Positions 1 through 12,800 of a DNA stretch of 64,000 nt are shown piece by piece. Below the pieces are notes generated by a model. That model was not told the DNA's origin and made no database searches. It was given only the letters and a program-made list of their open reading frames with translations. The position numbers and the translations under genes are program-made. Every line of letters begins with the position of its first letter. The first letter of the stretch is position 1. Origin of the DNA: Siniperca chuatsi (Eukaryota; Chordata; Actinopteri; Centrarchiformes; Sinipercidae); contig NC_058058.1 in the NCBI RefSeq assembly GCF_020085105.1, forward strand, positions 9,821,675 through 9,885,674, given 5' to 3'.

Positions 1-55
<55 letters not shown>
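1..55. repeat. (TG)n microsatellite
   Basis: About 27 TG units run from the window edge, ending about 14 nt from the donor of crat exon 3. In the crat pre-mRNA (minus strand) this is a CA repeat. The tract may continue left of the window. Confidence 0.97.
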
Positions 56-61
<6 letters not shown>

Positions 62-69
62 TGACTCAC

Positions 70-198
70 ACTAGCTGGCTCCTCCAGCCATTATAATCTC
101 TCCTGGGCAGAGAGATGGCTGGGTTTGAGTGCACAGGCAGCGGCTGTCTGCTCTCCAAGTACGCCCACTGCACCCACCAGGGTGAGACCTACAGGGGA

Positions 199-273
<75 letters not shown>

Positions 274-1889
274 ATTGACTTTCAAGCAGGAGAAACTTTG
301 TGGTTGGGGCCAAACCACAGCGATGATATATGTCCTTAGAAGCACTGACGTCAGTTTTTAAAGTGTATTGTATGAATCTGTGGTGTCTTGTAGGCCAGTG
401 TGAGCTAAGCGTAGCTATATGCATGACACAATAATAAAACATTAATTCATTCATTGTAAACCGTTCTTATCTATATGAAGAAGGTTGTGTTTTCAGCCCC
501 ATTTATTTGTTTACTAGTTGACTAAATATCTCAGAAACCTGTCAAAAGGTTTCCGTGAAACTGGGCGCAAAGTTCGTCCATGGAGCATTTTGTCCACATT
601 TTCTCATTAATTTCTGAATTTACTTAAAGTGAAATAAATACACTACATGTGTCCCATGATTGTATTTAAGTGTATTTTAATGCAAAACAGGTTCCAGGTG
701 CTGATCATATTTTACTATAAAACAAACAACTGTTTATAACTGACTTGCTGTAGATTCCCTCGCTTTTCTTGACTGTTTTTTCTTGACTTTTTAGTTGATG
801 TTGTTAATGTTATGTACAGTTTATTTTGTAGCTCTTTTGTTTGTTAAAATCCTGCTTGTTTGACATTTTGTGCTGAATGCTTTTATTGTGAAGCAATTTA
901 TGATTGTATTTTGAAGCTTCTTTGCTTTGTTTAATACCTAATCAGTGCAACAACTTAAAAGATACAGTTATAGATAATTTTTATTCTTTTCTTGTCAGAG
1001 TTTATCTTTCTACAAGAGGTGAAGAGCAGGTAACGTTTTGTTTTTTGTAGGCTTTCAGGCACCACTGCTTTGGCCTGATATATTGATATATAACAGCGCT
1101 GTTAAACCCACCCATGAGTGCTTGAAACACACCACGGCAGCTCTGTCTGTGCTTTAAAAACACACCCTTATCCATCTCTAACATCTGTCACATTTCCCAC
1201 ATCCAGCAGACACAGACCCAGTTCTTGGTGTGTCTGGCTCTCCTCTCCAGCCCCTCCTGCAGCTGTGCACCGAGGCCGCCCGGCCTCCCGAATTCCTGCA
1301 CCATCCTCCGGGTGTGGCTGAGCTCCTCGGGGGGCAGCAGGGGCTCCAGGGCCCTCAGGTAGCCCTGCAGGGTCTCGGCCAGAGGGGGCACCGGCTGGGA
1401 GGGCACGGAGGAGAAGAAACACAGCTCCTGCCTCACGGAAACCTGGAAGGAGAGTGATGTAAGTTTAAGGATTTCTGCAGAACCGCAGAGTGAAATATAT
1501 ATATTTTTTATTGCACTGCAAACTCCCTTGAGGGCATGATCTAATCAAACTACTATTATATTATATTATTATAGCGCTGGTACACTAACTCTGCATGTCA
1601 GCACACTGCAATGACTTGCATGAAAGTTTGACCAAATGCCAATAAAGTCAGGGTACGACTAGGGCGTACCAAAACAGGAAGTGTGAAAGATATGATTGTG
1701 GAAACATGATCAGCTGCTTCTTATTCGTTTAACAGCCCTTTTGCTATAATAACTATACAGTATGTAAATATATAGGCCAATATATCAACAGTATGGCTCT
1801 AGTTTGACAGTTAACTCTAAAAACAGAAAACGACTCACCCGAGACAACCATGCTCTGCAGGCTCCTGGTTGTATTTTCCTCAAAATCAT
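70..1889 (-). CDS. crat: Carnitine O-acetyltransferase, first three coding exons (partial, continues left)
   Basis: Carnitine acetyltransferase swaps acetyl groups between CoA and carnitine in mitochondria and peroxisomes. Three minus-strand exons are read: 1839-1889 (17 codons from the ATG), 1218-1442 (75 codons) and 70-188 (ends in phase 2). Exon 1 gives a basic, arginine-containing start MILRKIQPGACRAWLSR, fitting a mitochondrial presequence. Exon 2 contains PVPPLAETLQGYLRALEPLL, a HTRRMVQEF stretch and LERRARHTKNW, which line up with the N-terminal choline/carnitine acyltransferase region of human CRAT (VPPLQQSL, HTKQLVDEF, LERRARKTENW). Exon 3 gives WWVQWAYLESRQPLPVHSNP, matching WWLKTAYLQYRQPVVIYSSP. 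The catalytic histidine region lies outside the window. The exon 2 donor reads GTCTGT, weaker than the GTGAGT at the other two. Which crat paralogue this is cannot be told. Confidence 0.88.
204..271. repeat. (CA)n microsatellite
   Basis: About 34 CA units lie about 15 nt outside the acceptor of crat exon 3. In the crat transcript they are GU repeats. Valine/cysteine or histidine/threonine repeat ORFs over this tract are artefacts. Confidence 0.98.
272..1217. other. crat intron 2
   Basis: AT-rich sequence between crat exons 3 and 2, apart from the CA repeat at its left end. I see no exon or recognisable element in it. Confidence 0.6.
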
Positions 1890-2199
1890 GCTTCCTTAAA
1901 TCAGAAATCCACTCTGTGTTGCATCAGTGTTACAAAAAGCAGCTTTGCCTTTAATGTTCTGGTAACTTTTGCACAATCCCCACAGAGTCAGACCGTCAAA
2001 AAGTGAAGCCCAGCCCTCCTGCTTCTCTGAGGGGATGTAGAGGAGTCCTCATCGCTCGATAGATCCTAGTTTGAAAGCATGTCTGCATGGGGTAAAAAGC
2101 AAAGGCAACCCCCTCTCGGTGTTTCTTCCTTTAAACTGCGAGCGTGCAAATATTCACGTACTAAACTCATGGATGTACTGAACTGAGCTGGACTGACGC

Positions 2200-2255
2200 T
2201 ACAAGTCCGCACACGTGTTGACGTAAAAGAGACTTCCGTCACCTACGTCACTCGA
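2200..2255 (-). promoter_or_regulatory. Candidate crat promoter elements (E-box and two CRE-like sites)
   Basis: About 310-360 bases upstream of the crat ATG lie a CACGTG E-box (2212-2217), TGACGTAA (2219-2226) and TACGTCAC (2244-2251). Such clusters are common in proximal promoters. The sites are seen; their use and the transcription start are inferred. Confidence 0.35.
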
Positions 2256-2380
2256 AACGTAATGTGCAATACCGCTTCTCTCCGCAGGGTGTCGCTGTTA
2301 AACCTCATGATGGCGCTGAGCGTAATAAACTTTAATTTACACAACAAGTAAACAACAATATAACTTGTGTATACAACTTG

Positions 2381-2560
2381 TCAGTGGTGGAAGAAGTACT
2401 CAGACGCTTTACTTAAGTAAAAGTAAAAAATACTTCATTACAAGTAAAAGCTATGCATTCAAAATGTTACTTAATTAAAAGTATGATCAGGAAAATGTAC
2501 TTTTAAATTATTTCAGGTATCCATCCAAACACAAATGTTCTTTTATGTCATTTTCCCCTC
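2381..2560. repeat. Teleost interspersed repeat of the GTGGTGGAAGAAGTACTCAG type
   Basis: Starts with GTGGTGGAAGAAGTACTCAG and continues with TTACTTAAGTAAAAGTA and ATTACAAGTAAAAGC. I recognise this as an abundant teleost non-autonomous DNA-transposon-like repeat. Related copies lie at 21728-22335 and from about 23763. The right end here is unclear. Confidence 0.6.
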
Positions 2561-2633
2561 AAATTTAGTTTATTTAAAAGCACACTTAATTTACTGATTT
2601 GATATGCCACTTCACATAAGGTACATAACTTCT

Positions 2634-2634
2634 C

Positions 2635-2669
<35 letters not shown>
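2634..2669. repeat. (AT)n(GT)n compound microsatellite
   Basis: A short AT run passes directly into about 10 GT units. Confidence 0.9.
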
Positions 2670-2899
2670 GTGAGATTATATTGTCAAATGCTGTTTCCAA
2701 GGTGAAGAATTCACTTTTTGTCTTGGTATATTTCATATATTTAGAATATTTTCACCATAATTATAGTATTTATTTATAATTGATAACTGTGTTATTCCTT
2801 TACTCGCCTGTGCTAGAAAAGAAATTAAAAGGCTGAGAACATCTCACTTTCTGCCCATTGTGCCATTAAAAAATAAAATAAGTGACAAAACTGTTTTCA

Positions 2900-3832
2900 G
2901 AGATATTTATTCGATTTTTTCTCTTGAAGTCAGCTTCTTCAACCGTCATAGAAAATAATAATTTGCACAGAGTTTGCATCTTCTTTCACCAATTAAAATA
3001 TTAATTTACAAACAGGAAATACTCTGTGTATATTGTATTATGGAGGTAATACAGCCAAAAGTCAGATAGCAGCTGTAGTATGATGAAGTTAATCTGAATA
3101 CCTTTATTTACATCCATACACATTAACTGAACTGTTACCAGAGTTGTCATTGCGAACAGTAAGGCTCAATTAAACCCAACAAAAGACACAAACTTCTGAA
3201 AGTCGTCCTGCACAGATTGCACCACCCCTGCAACATTCAACACAACACCCACTGAGAAGAGGTTTTTCCAAAAGGCTTCATACAAGAAAAATATAAATAT
3301 CTTATATAAATATACAAATATCTATATAAACTGATTTTCATATCATCTGTATGGGCAAATCCAGCAGGCACATGAAACCAGATGATATAAACATCACTCT
3401 TCTGTGCTGAAGCAGTGCTGACTGAAATTTAGAAAGTAATTAACATAAAAGAAACTATCAAATATATTAACTAAAAAATAAACTATTATCCGTTTTATTA
3501 TATTGCATAGACAAGTGATCCTTCATCGCCCAGCAGTGCACACCTGAGGATCTTTTATAATATGTATCATACTTATACATTCACTTTTGTCCCTCAATTT
3601 CCCTGAAAAAAACAATTATGTTGCTTTTGTTAACTGCATGAATCAAACTGTGCTGTACATTTCTTCCACAACATTCATTCGTTCTGATGCTAGGGAAAAC
3701 AAAACACCACAAGGATTACAAACACTCACTTCAACACGCAATTCAACAATTCAAATTAAACAAAACAAAATAAAGATTATGTAATATTGTTCAACAAAAT
3801 GTTGGTGATCTCATTGGCGAGGTGACTGGCTT
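2900..3832 (-). other. Probable ppp1r18 3' UTR and downstream sequence
   Basis: Non-coding AT-rich sequence just downstream of the inferred ppp1r18 stop. Minus-strand AATAAA hexamers are visible, for example at 3494-3499. The real cleavage site cannot be chosen by eye. Confidence 0.35.
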
Positions 3833-6800
3833 CTACCGAGGGCAAGACTCATCTGGAAGACAGAGAGACGGAGATGGAAGGTAAATAAGTTGAATGTAGG
3901 ATTTTCTGTCCTGTTGTATTTTTTATTTTGGAGCTGACTTCTTCCCATTCACCAACAGCGACATTGATGGTTTTATAAGGACCATGAATGCAACCATATC
4001 ATCCCATTTGCTCTCTAATGACATCCATTTGCTGCATATAAAACCAATGTTGTGTTGGGATTTGTAGTCTTTATTTCTTCACTATGCTGAGCTTGCCCAC
4101 ACTGCTAACCTGCTACCATTTGCAAAACTCTGAAAAAGGTCAGTGTGTTTATTGAAAGGATAAGGCATTATTCCAGATTTTTCTTGTTGTCAACAAATCC
4201 CATGAAAATACCAAAACCAACAATTGTTTAAAATGACAAAATTTTGCAGCAAAATCTAATCCAATCCAATCTAATGTAATTGCCATTATCAGTGGATTTG
4301 TTTGCAGGGTCTAAGTAAATCTGTGCTAATCTTTTGCGTCAAATTTGTTGAACTTTGACAGTGAATTTTGCGCCGTTGGCCATTATCAAGCTCTCCTGAC
4401 AGGGACGTCACACTGGCCTTTGAGGGAGAGTCTAAAATGGAAGAAGCTATTGCAGCTTATTAGCTGTGTTGCACCATACATTTTTATCTAACCTCCTCTG
4501 TTAGTATATAAAAAGAGCTATGAGAAAGGAGTCAATGCTACAAACACGTCTGCTGAATAAACTGGGTGAACTAATTACTTCTGAACACTTAAATCTATAA
4601 AAATGGGTCACAAATGTATTGTTTAATGTTTAAAATAAGCTCCGTTATTTCCTAAGACATCTGGGCACTGTAGTTTTTAGCTAACGTTGCTCAAACAGGA
4701 GTAAATTATGCATTTGCTGGGACCTATTTTTTGCTGTGGATTAATACACATTTTTTATGGTAGTGCATATTTATGACATGTGGGGATTGACTCAAAATAA
4801 ACTACAGTGACCAGGTTCTTCATAATGATAAAACAACACAACAAAGGAGCTCTATGGAGAAATAAGCTATATCAGGTTTTGGCTTCACAGGAAATACTTG
4901 TTATTTGTAATACTTGTAAAATTAATTAATTGTTGATTTTGGTCTTTTCTGACAAAATGAAAAATATACAACAGAATATTGCCAGACATCATCATTTGAG
5001 AAAAGTTCAGACACTCCAGCCCTCTTCTGTGGTGACAACACAGTGAAAATAAACAGACAAGAAATGGAAATTTGCCATCTTAGCCTGAGTAAAGTCCAAA
5101 CCTGTGGAGAGTTTCACAGGAGAGCACAGAAGCCATCATGAATAGCAAAACAATCTGAATCCATAATGTCACTCACTATACGTTATGTTTTTTGAGAAGG
5201 GGGTGACACTGACCCACTCTAAGACCCTGTCCCGTTGTAATCCCCATGTTCTTTATGCTTTTGGACATGATCGCTCCTCCCTCCGCTTCAGCTTCCTCCT
5301 CCTCCTCCTCCTGCACTTCCTCCCCCTGCGGCCTCCACAGGTCGTGAGGGTAGTGGGTATAAGCCATCACGGAGCACTCTGATGGGTACTCACACACCTG
5401 CTCCAGCTGGTCCTCGTCGAAACACACCTTTCCCTGTAAACATGAGTAAAGAGAGGATTACTTTACTTATAATTGGCTCCAGTCAAATACATTTTATTAT
5501 TGTAGGTATTTTATTTGTGTGAAGCAAACTTGGTTTTTGAAAAATGCTTTAAAAAATGATTGGCTCAGCAGACAGAGGTGTAAATACTTATATGTGATAT
5601 ATAATAGTATATATCATAATAATACTTATGTAAATACTACAATCCTACCTCTTGAAGCTCATCAAGAGAATGCCAAGAGTGTGCAAAGCAGTAATCAAAG
5701 CAAAAGGTGGCTACTTTTGAAGAACCTAGAATATGACATATTTTCAGTTGTTTCACACTTTTTTGTTATGTATATAATTCCACATGTGTTAATTCATCGT
5801 TTTGATGCCTTCAGTGTGAATCTACAATTTTCATAGTCATGAAAATAAAGAAAACGCTTTGAATGAGAAGGTGTGTCCAAACTTTTGGTCTGTACTGTAC
5901 GTATCATTTGGAGATAAAGTTCTTTATCAGAAATAGATCTGGTGATTCTCGCATTTGCATGTTTTGTGTTTATATTCTGCTCTGTATAGAGTAGAGGCAG
6001 CTTGGAGTGTCTCTACTGTCATCTATTGACTGAAGGCAAAATGGCATAAATTTTTTTTTAAAGAACTTGAGGCAAAATAGACTGTTAGAGGTTAACATTA
6101 ACAATATTTGACTCATTATAAATATAACTTTGAGGCACTGAAGAGAGTTTCAATCTGTCTCTGTGAGATGTTTGTAATCTGTCAGTGTAATGTTAACTGA
6201 CAGCATGAGGCTTAACACAGCAGAAATACTCCCTCTGCAGAGTACTTACTGACTGAACGCTTCATGCACTAACTTATTTATTATTCAGAGAAAGACTGTC
6301 ATCGCACAGATGAACGATACAGCAGCGGAAGCAGAAATTAAGTTGGTTTACAACAAGTGCGGAAAAGTTGAATGAGGCCCTGTAGTGTTGGGCTCGTCTT
6401 TGTCTGGACTGACGGATATTTGCGAGGAGTTTGTTTACTCAGAGGTCAGCTGGGTGTAAACAGACCCAACAGGAAACAGGCCGATGGGTCAGCGCAGCAC
6501 ATCCACAGTGTGTCTTATAATAACAGCAGCTGCAGCTCTGAGGCCTGGACGTGTACAGTAGTAAACACACCCAGGGGTGCAGACATGATCTGAATGGAGC
6601 CTGAAATGTACAGACACCACACCGCACACAATATATGAGTTACCGCTGCTTCACCCTGACAATGGCTGTCTGCAGAGGAGTGCAGATAATAGCTCTGCAT
6701 TAGAGAGGCTGGGCGAATCATGCTAAGGCACAGGAGGCTAATCCTCCCTCCCTGAACCCGATTAACCCAGGCTAACACAGCAGGAAAGCAGAGGCGGGTG

Positions 6801-9800
6801 AGAGACAGAAACTGAAAGAGTAGGAGAATAATAAGATAGCCAAAGAGGGAAGTTTTCATTAGCAGGAATTTAATATGTATGATAATATTTGACAACACGT
6901 CTTCACAGGTTCAATACAGCTTGTTTAGTAACGCTGAAAGTCAAAATTTCTATCTGTGTTCTGCAAGTTCTGCAAAGATTTCACATCCCACACTGACTCC
7001 AAATTTATGCTTTTATAGTTCAAGACAATTAAATCCTTTCAAAAGCATGTATTGGTTTACATAGAATATAGTAAATGCAGACAAAACATTTATAATATAA
7101 ATTAATAAATAGATTTTGACAAAAATGTCAGACAGAATCTTAAATTTCAAACAAGAAAAAACGAGTCTCAATCAAGCCAGTGCAGGGCGAATTTGACCGC
7201 GAGACAGCCCAAGATAAAAAGCATATATATGAAGAGGAAAATGGAGAGGAAAAAGAGGAGGAGGACGACGAGGAGCAAGCAGGTCACCCCCCCTCTGTGA
7301 CATGATGGCGTGGGTTAGATGGGGGAGGGAAGGAGGCCTGACGTCAAACAGTCTGAAGGGCATCAACGAGAGAGCGACAGGTGGTCAGAAAATCACTGCT
7401 GTAAAGTGGTCACTCACTGCAGCTAAAGAGGACTGTGCTTATAGATAAATGATTGTTTATTTAATTAGAGCTGGAGACATTAATATACAGAGAACAGCAT
7501 CAAACCTAGTTTCTCGTTCACTCTTGTGTCGATTACTAAAGTCGAGCAGAAGCAGACGGCCTGAGTTGCATTTGGCAATTTAAAAATGGATACCGCATCA
7601 CTTCCTTGTGTCGATCTCTGTCTCTTGTTTGGAGGAATTGAAGAAGTTTGAAAGAGGAAGTGAGCAAAAACATGCAGTGTGACAGGGAGTTTCTGTTAGA
7701 CGAAATAACAAGCCTTTAATTGCCTTTAATCCTCTCAGTATGACTGTCAAACTCATTTTTTTGCCCTCCCTCACTGACTACTCTTTGTTGGCACGTTAGA
7801 CCACCAACAAGTAATTCTCACATCTTTCTGTAACACTCTGTCTTCTTTCTTGTTCCATTTCACCCACATCAAACTAAGAGTTGGCGGCCTGCTGTCAGTA
7901 ACGCTCAGCCCTGGCGATAGGGAGGAGTTGGTCAAAAACTGTTTGCCAAGACTCCAGTCTAACAAACCAAACCCCTGCTAGGAAACAGCCAAGAAGATAC
8001 AAAGAGAGATTTGTCTGAAAGGAAGGGAGTGTGGACTCAACAAAATGGCACATTTGGTGCGAGGGAATAAGGAAGCAGTCTGCAGCACACTCAGTTTTAA
8101 ACTGAGGTGAAATTACCAGCAGTTTAACAGCTCTTACGTAGATCAGAAATAATAGGATTCTTCTCATAGGCTGTCGAGTGCAGTGAAACACTTCTCCTTT
8201 ATTACATAAGAGCTCATCTCCCACTCTTTCTCAAACAAGGACTGGATACAGGAAAAGTAAAAAAATAAGAGGAAACAGAAAGTCCTAGTATGAACTTTGA
8301 CTTGAGTGATGTTCACTTGTAGTTTCAGTCGAAACTGGAGAACTCAGACTGAATTACTTTAAATACCAGTTTGGTCTTGCATATATTCACACAGACAGGC
8401 ATGTGATGTTAGGTAGACAGACTAAATACAAAAAAAATAAAGGGAGGAAGGAGTTGGCTGCTTTTCATTGTGGTTTCCTACTCAGCTTTTCTGTCTCCAC
8501 TGAAGCCTGCAACATTAACTGTTTCTTTCTGCAGAAGCTCAGGGGTACTATATCAAACCCTTCTTCTTTTTTTTTACATTGCACTTATAGAAACCCTCAT
8601 TTTAGGTGCTGTTAGATTAGCAAACAAAGCAACAAGCAGTTTGCTTTCACTGTCTTTCTGTGTTTTTTTGTATCAATAATAACCCATAAACATCCAAAAA
8701 TATGTATGCTCCTGCCCACATGATTTTGGCTACAGTATGTATGGTGAGATCATTATCATAGGGTAAAAGTCAAAAGAAAAGTCTGCAAAGAATTTGACCA
8801 TAGAAGCAAATGGCAAAGCAGATCACGCCAGGATTTTATGGCTAAGAATCAAGATGTCGTGCTTGATAAGGCTTTAACTGGCTTAGGTCGGTCACTGATC
8901 GCACTTCTCAATCAAAAGGGATGTTCTTCCAGTGAAAGGGGATTCTGCTTGACGACGAGGGACCATCAGGCAGGTGACACAAGGTTATGCCCTCTGGACC
9001 ACCTCTGATGAATTTTAGAAAGCAAGGGAGCGACCATCCCTCTGAAATCTAGCTTAGTTTCATCACCTTGTTAAATGTTAAAATTACTGGGAGATAAAGA
9101 TCATTTCTCCTCTGCTTTTTTGGTGCCATTGTTTGTATGATTAAGAAGCCAATAAGTCTGTTATTTATCTGAGTGAAAGGCAAACAAAAACTACACAGTT
9201 CCCACTCACCCTTTTCGGGGTCCCTCTGTTCTTGACCAGACAGGACTTCTCCAGATTCTGATATCCACCAATCACCTCAATCTCCTCCACTGTGGGGTAC
9301 TTCTTCTTCACTGGCTCGACCACAGCGGAGGCTGTCTGGGCCTGCTGCGATGAGGTCTTTGTGGCTGTCAGACCTGCTACCGTGGACCTGGTTGTGGACC
9401 CTGTCACTCCTCCTCCTCCTCGGGCAGTTTTTCTTGGAGAGATTGTGATGGTGGCACCTCTCTTCACTTGGCCTCCAGAGGCACTCCTGATGGAGAAGAG
9501 CGTGGGCGATGGGGTGGGAGATGGAGAGACACTAGGAGACTGGGCAGGAGATAGGGAGCTCGGGGAGGAGGCTGGGGTCGGGGCGCAATCCGAGGGTTTC
9601 AGAGTATTGTCCGGGGATTGGCTCCTGAGAAGTGAGGGGGTGACGATGATAGTTTGGTTAGATGGTTTGAGCTGAGATGTTGGAGAACAAACGCGCTGAG
9701 GAGACACTTTGGGGTTTGATTCTGACGTTTCTTGATCTTTCTCCTGGGTCTTGGCATCGTCCTTTACCTGGTGTTTTAACACTCCTCTGGGGCTTTGCTG

Positions 9801-12800
9801 CCCCTTTGTCTCTCTGTCTTTGAGAGGAGTGTTTGGTGATGTAGAAGACTTCAACGCTTCCTGCTCTTTCAGCTGAAGCTGCTCTATCTGTCGTTGTATT
9901 GTCTGAACTCCACAAATGTTTTCACCTGAGAATGCTTTGCTGTCCCCCTGCTGTGCGTTTGACATCAGGGGCTTCACTTTAACAAGGTGCACTGATGGGA
10001 TGTCTACAGTCCTCTCCCTCAGACACATGCCTGACCTTGAGCCAACTGTTTCCAAGTTGTAGATCCGACTCATGGCTACGAGAGAGTTGGGATGAGGTGG
10101 CAAAGGGGAGAGAGATTGTACAGGATCGAGTGGCGATGTATATTCCTCTACCTCCTCCTCTGAGAGCTCCTTTTCTTCCGCCTCCCTTTCTTCTTTTCTG
10201 TTCTCGTGTTGGCTCCTGTGGTGCTTCAGCTGTTCTTCCACATGTTTCAGGGGATCGTCTTCATCCTCAGATATCTGGAAGCTGTCAGAGATAACTTCGG
10301 AGGCAGCAGTGCCAAACCCGCTTGTTACTTCCTCTCCTCTCACGGCTTGTGAGTGTTCGACAGAATCAGGAAGTTGAGGGCAAGTTTTTAACACACTGAC
10401 TTCCTGCGTGACGTCAAATGCAGTCATGGATGCCGCTGCTGCATCTTCCTGTCCCCTCTCTGCTTCGACCAGCCTCTTCCGCATATGAGCTGCAGCTTCC
10501 CATTCTTTCTCTACTTCAGTTCCCCTCTCGTCATACCTGTCCTCAGCTGTCTGAATATCACTTATCTCTGAACCTTCACTTCCACCTCCATCTTGTGCCT
10601 CTCTTTGTCTCAGCCTCTCCAACTCTCTCTGTCTGATCTTCTCTCGCAGGGACTCGATGCGGCTCAAGGGTTTTCCGATCCTCCAGCTATCCCTCCTCTC
10701 AACTCCTTTACCTGCTTCCAAGTCTTGCCCCTCGTCGTTTTGACCTACAGCCTTTTTTCTCTCCACCATTTCTTCCGCAATGTAAAACACAGTTCTGGGG
10801 ATTTGAATCTTGAGGGGACCTGGATTGATTCCCATGGGTGCAATCCTTTTCGGACATCTGGGGGTTACATCATGAATGATGTTTTCTGATCCAATATCAC
10901 TGTATGTTTGCGCCTCCTGTTTGCTCTCTTTTGTCCCTTCACAAGCTGCTTTGTAAGCCCTTTCTCCTTTCTCGTTACTATAAACAGTTGTGTCTCCTAT
11001 TTTTTCTATTTTACTTATAAGATCCTCTGTGTGTTGGGACAGAACATTGTGTGTTAAGTAAGGTCCTTGTGGCCCTGTACCACTCCACTCTGGCCCTCTA
11101 GAGGGGTCTCTAGCTCTATCTGTGACCGCACAGAGTAGATTGGAGCATTCTGTGAAAGCTGATTCATGTCTGTAGTGACTCTCAGCAGCGTGACATGGAC
11201 TGGCCAGCTCTGCTGATGCAGCAACAACATAACTCTTCTGCAAAGCTTCAGTTGGGACTGTGCTTTCGAATCCCTCTTCTTTCCGAAAGTCAGATACCTT
11301 TTTGTCACAAAAAAACACCTCAATCGGTCCCCCCGTCTCTGAATCTTTTTCTACACTCTGCTCCCTTTCTGCACTTTTCTCACCTGTCAGTCGCTTCGCC
11401 TCTCTTTCTGCTCTTGCTTTCCCATCCTGCCTGATCGGTACTCTTCTGGCAAACGAGATTCCCTCTGTGTTTTTGACAGATGCCACTGTGAATCCCTCGT
11501 CTCCATCTGCATCACCTGCCTTTTCCGCAGCCCTTGTGTCAACAGGCTCAACTTTCTTAACTTCGCCTCTGTGTTGGATGGAGATTTCTGCCTCATTTCT
11601 CCTCTGCATGCCCCCCCCCTTTCCATCCTCATTTTTAAACTGTCTGTCTCTATGCTTTCCAAACCTGTCTTTATCTAAAAGTCGTGCGCACCCCAGTTTG
11701 ATCTTTGCTGTGGTTTCCTTCCCTAAGCCTGCTACGTCAACCCACGGTGCAACATTCTTATCCAAATGTATCCTCATTTTCCTGTCATAATACCCATTGT
11801 CATCTAAACCATTCTCCTTAGCACAGATCACACGATCGGAGAAACTAAATGAGCGTTTCGGCACACCTTTCAACTGCATATTCCTCTCCTCAGATTGTTG
11901 GTCATCTTCATCTCCTGAGTATTTTCTCCTCCCAGGCTGGAGGAAATTATCAGAGCTTTTGGATCGAGATGGAGGCTTGGGGTGCTCTCCGAATTTACTC
12001 AGCAGCTGGCTAACCCTCCCTCCTCTTTCAACGAAAATATTATCATCCAAGCTGTCCTTCCTGTTGTCTTTAATAACTGTCGCCTGGCCCCATGGTCTCT
12101 CTTTCTCTTTTTCTCTCAGCCAGGACATGTCTGTTCTGAACTCCCTGCCCATACTCTCCCTCCTTCCATCCATGCTGCACTTCATCTCTCCATCCTCTCT
12201 ACCTGAGCCTTTCCCTCCTCCTTCTCCTCCTCCCCGCCTCCTCCCCCTCCTCCTCCTACTGGATTCCTCTCTTCAGGGCTTGCCGAAGGCTTTATGATCA
12301 GAACCTCAGAGGCTCGGATCTCGGTGACACTCCCTCCCCCAGCCAGGATCTCCCTCAGGTCCATCTTCATCCCTCTCTTCCCGTGGTGGTCCTCCTCTGG
12401 CCTCTCTCTCTCCGCCTCCATCCATCTACCCCTTCTCTCATCACTGCCTTTCCTCTCCTGCTCAATGATAATGATATTGTCGGCTCGGATGGTCCGAAGA
12501 CAAGGGACAAGGGGAGAAAACGAACTAGATGGTGGATCTGTTTCTTTTTCCTCCTCGTCTTTTTTTACTTTGAGGAATTCCCGCTCCGTGCCTGCATCTT
12601 TAACTGACTCTTTCCATTGGCTTTTATCTTTTTCCCGTCCCTCCCTGCTGTTCTCTCTTTCTCTTCCTTGACTCCTGTCCCTGCTCCTCTCTTTTTCCCG
12701 TCCCTCACTTAAATCTCTGAATCTCTCTATTTTCAGCTCTATTTCTCTTTCTCTTCCTGACTCCCCATCTTGACCCCTGGGGCCCGATTTGTCTTTCTCC

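Noticed and set aside
71-454. ORFs rich in CVCV, THTH or HTHT on both strands near 100-400
   Set aside because: They are translations of the CA/GT microsatellite; the real coding unit here is crat exon 3 at 70-188 in another frame extent.
7172-7366. Possible exon in the large ppp1r18 intron
   Set aside because: Purine/pyrimidine-biased low complexity; no similarity to phostensin and no supporting splice sites.
11260-11790. Plus-strand ORFs of up to 176 codons at 9292-13346
   Set aside because: They lie antisense to the giant ppp1r18 exon, have serine/leucine-rich shadow composition and match no domain.
12182-12215. A 30-base intron in ppp1r18 starting at CAG/GTAGAG to restore the frame
   Set aside because: Far below the minimum functional vertebrate intron size and without a branch point; an indel in the GGA tract is simpler.
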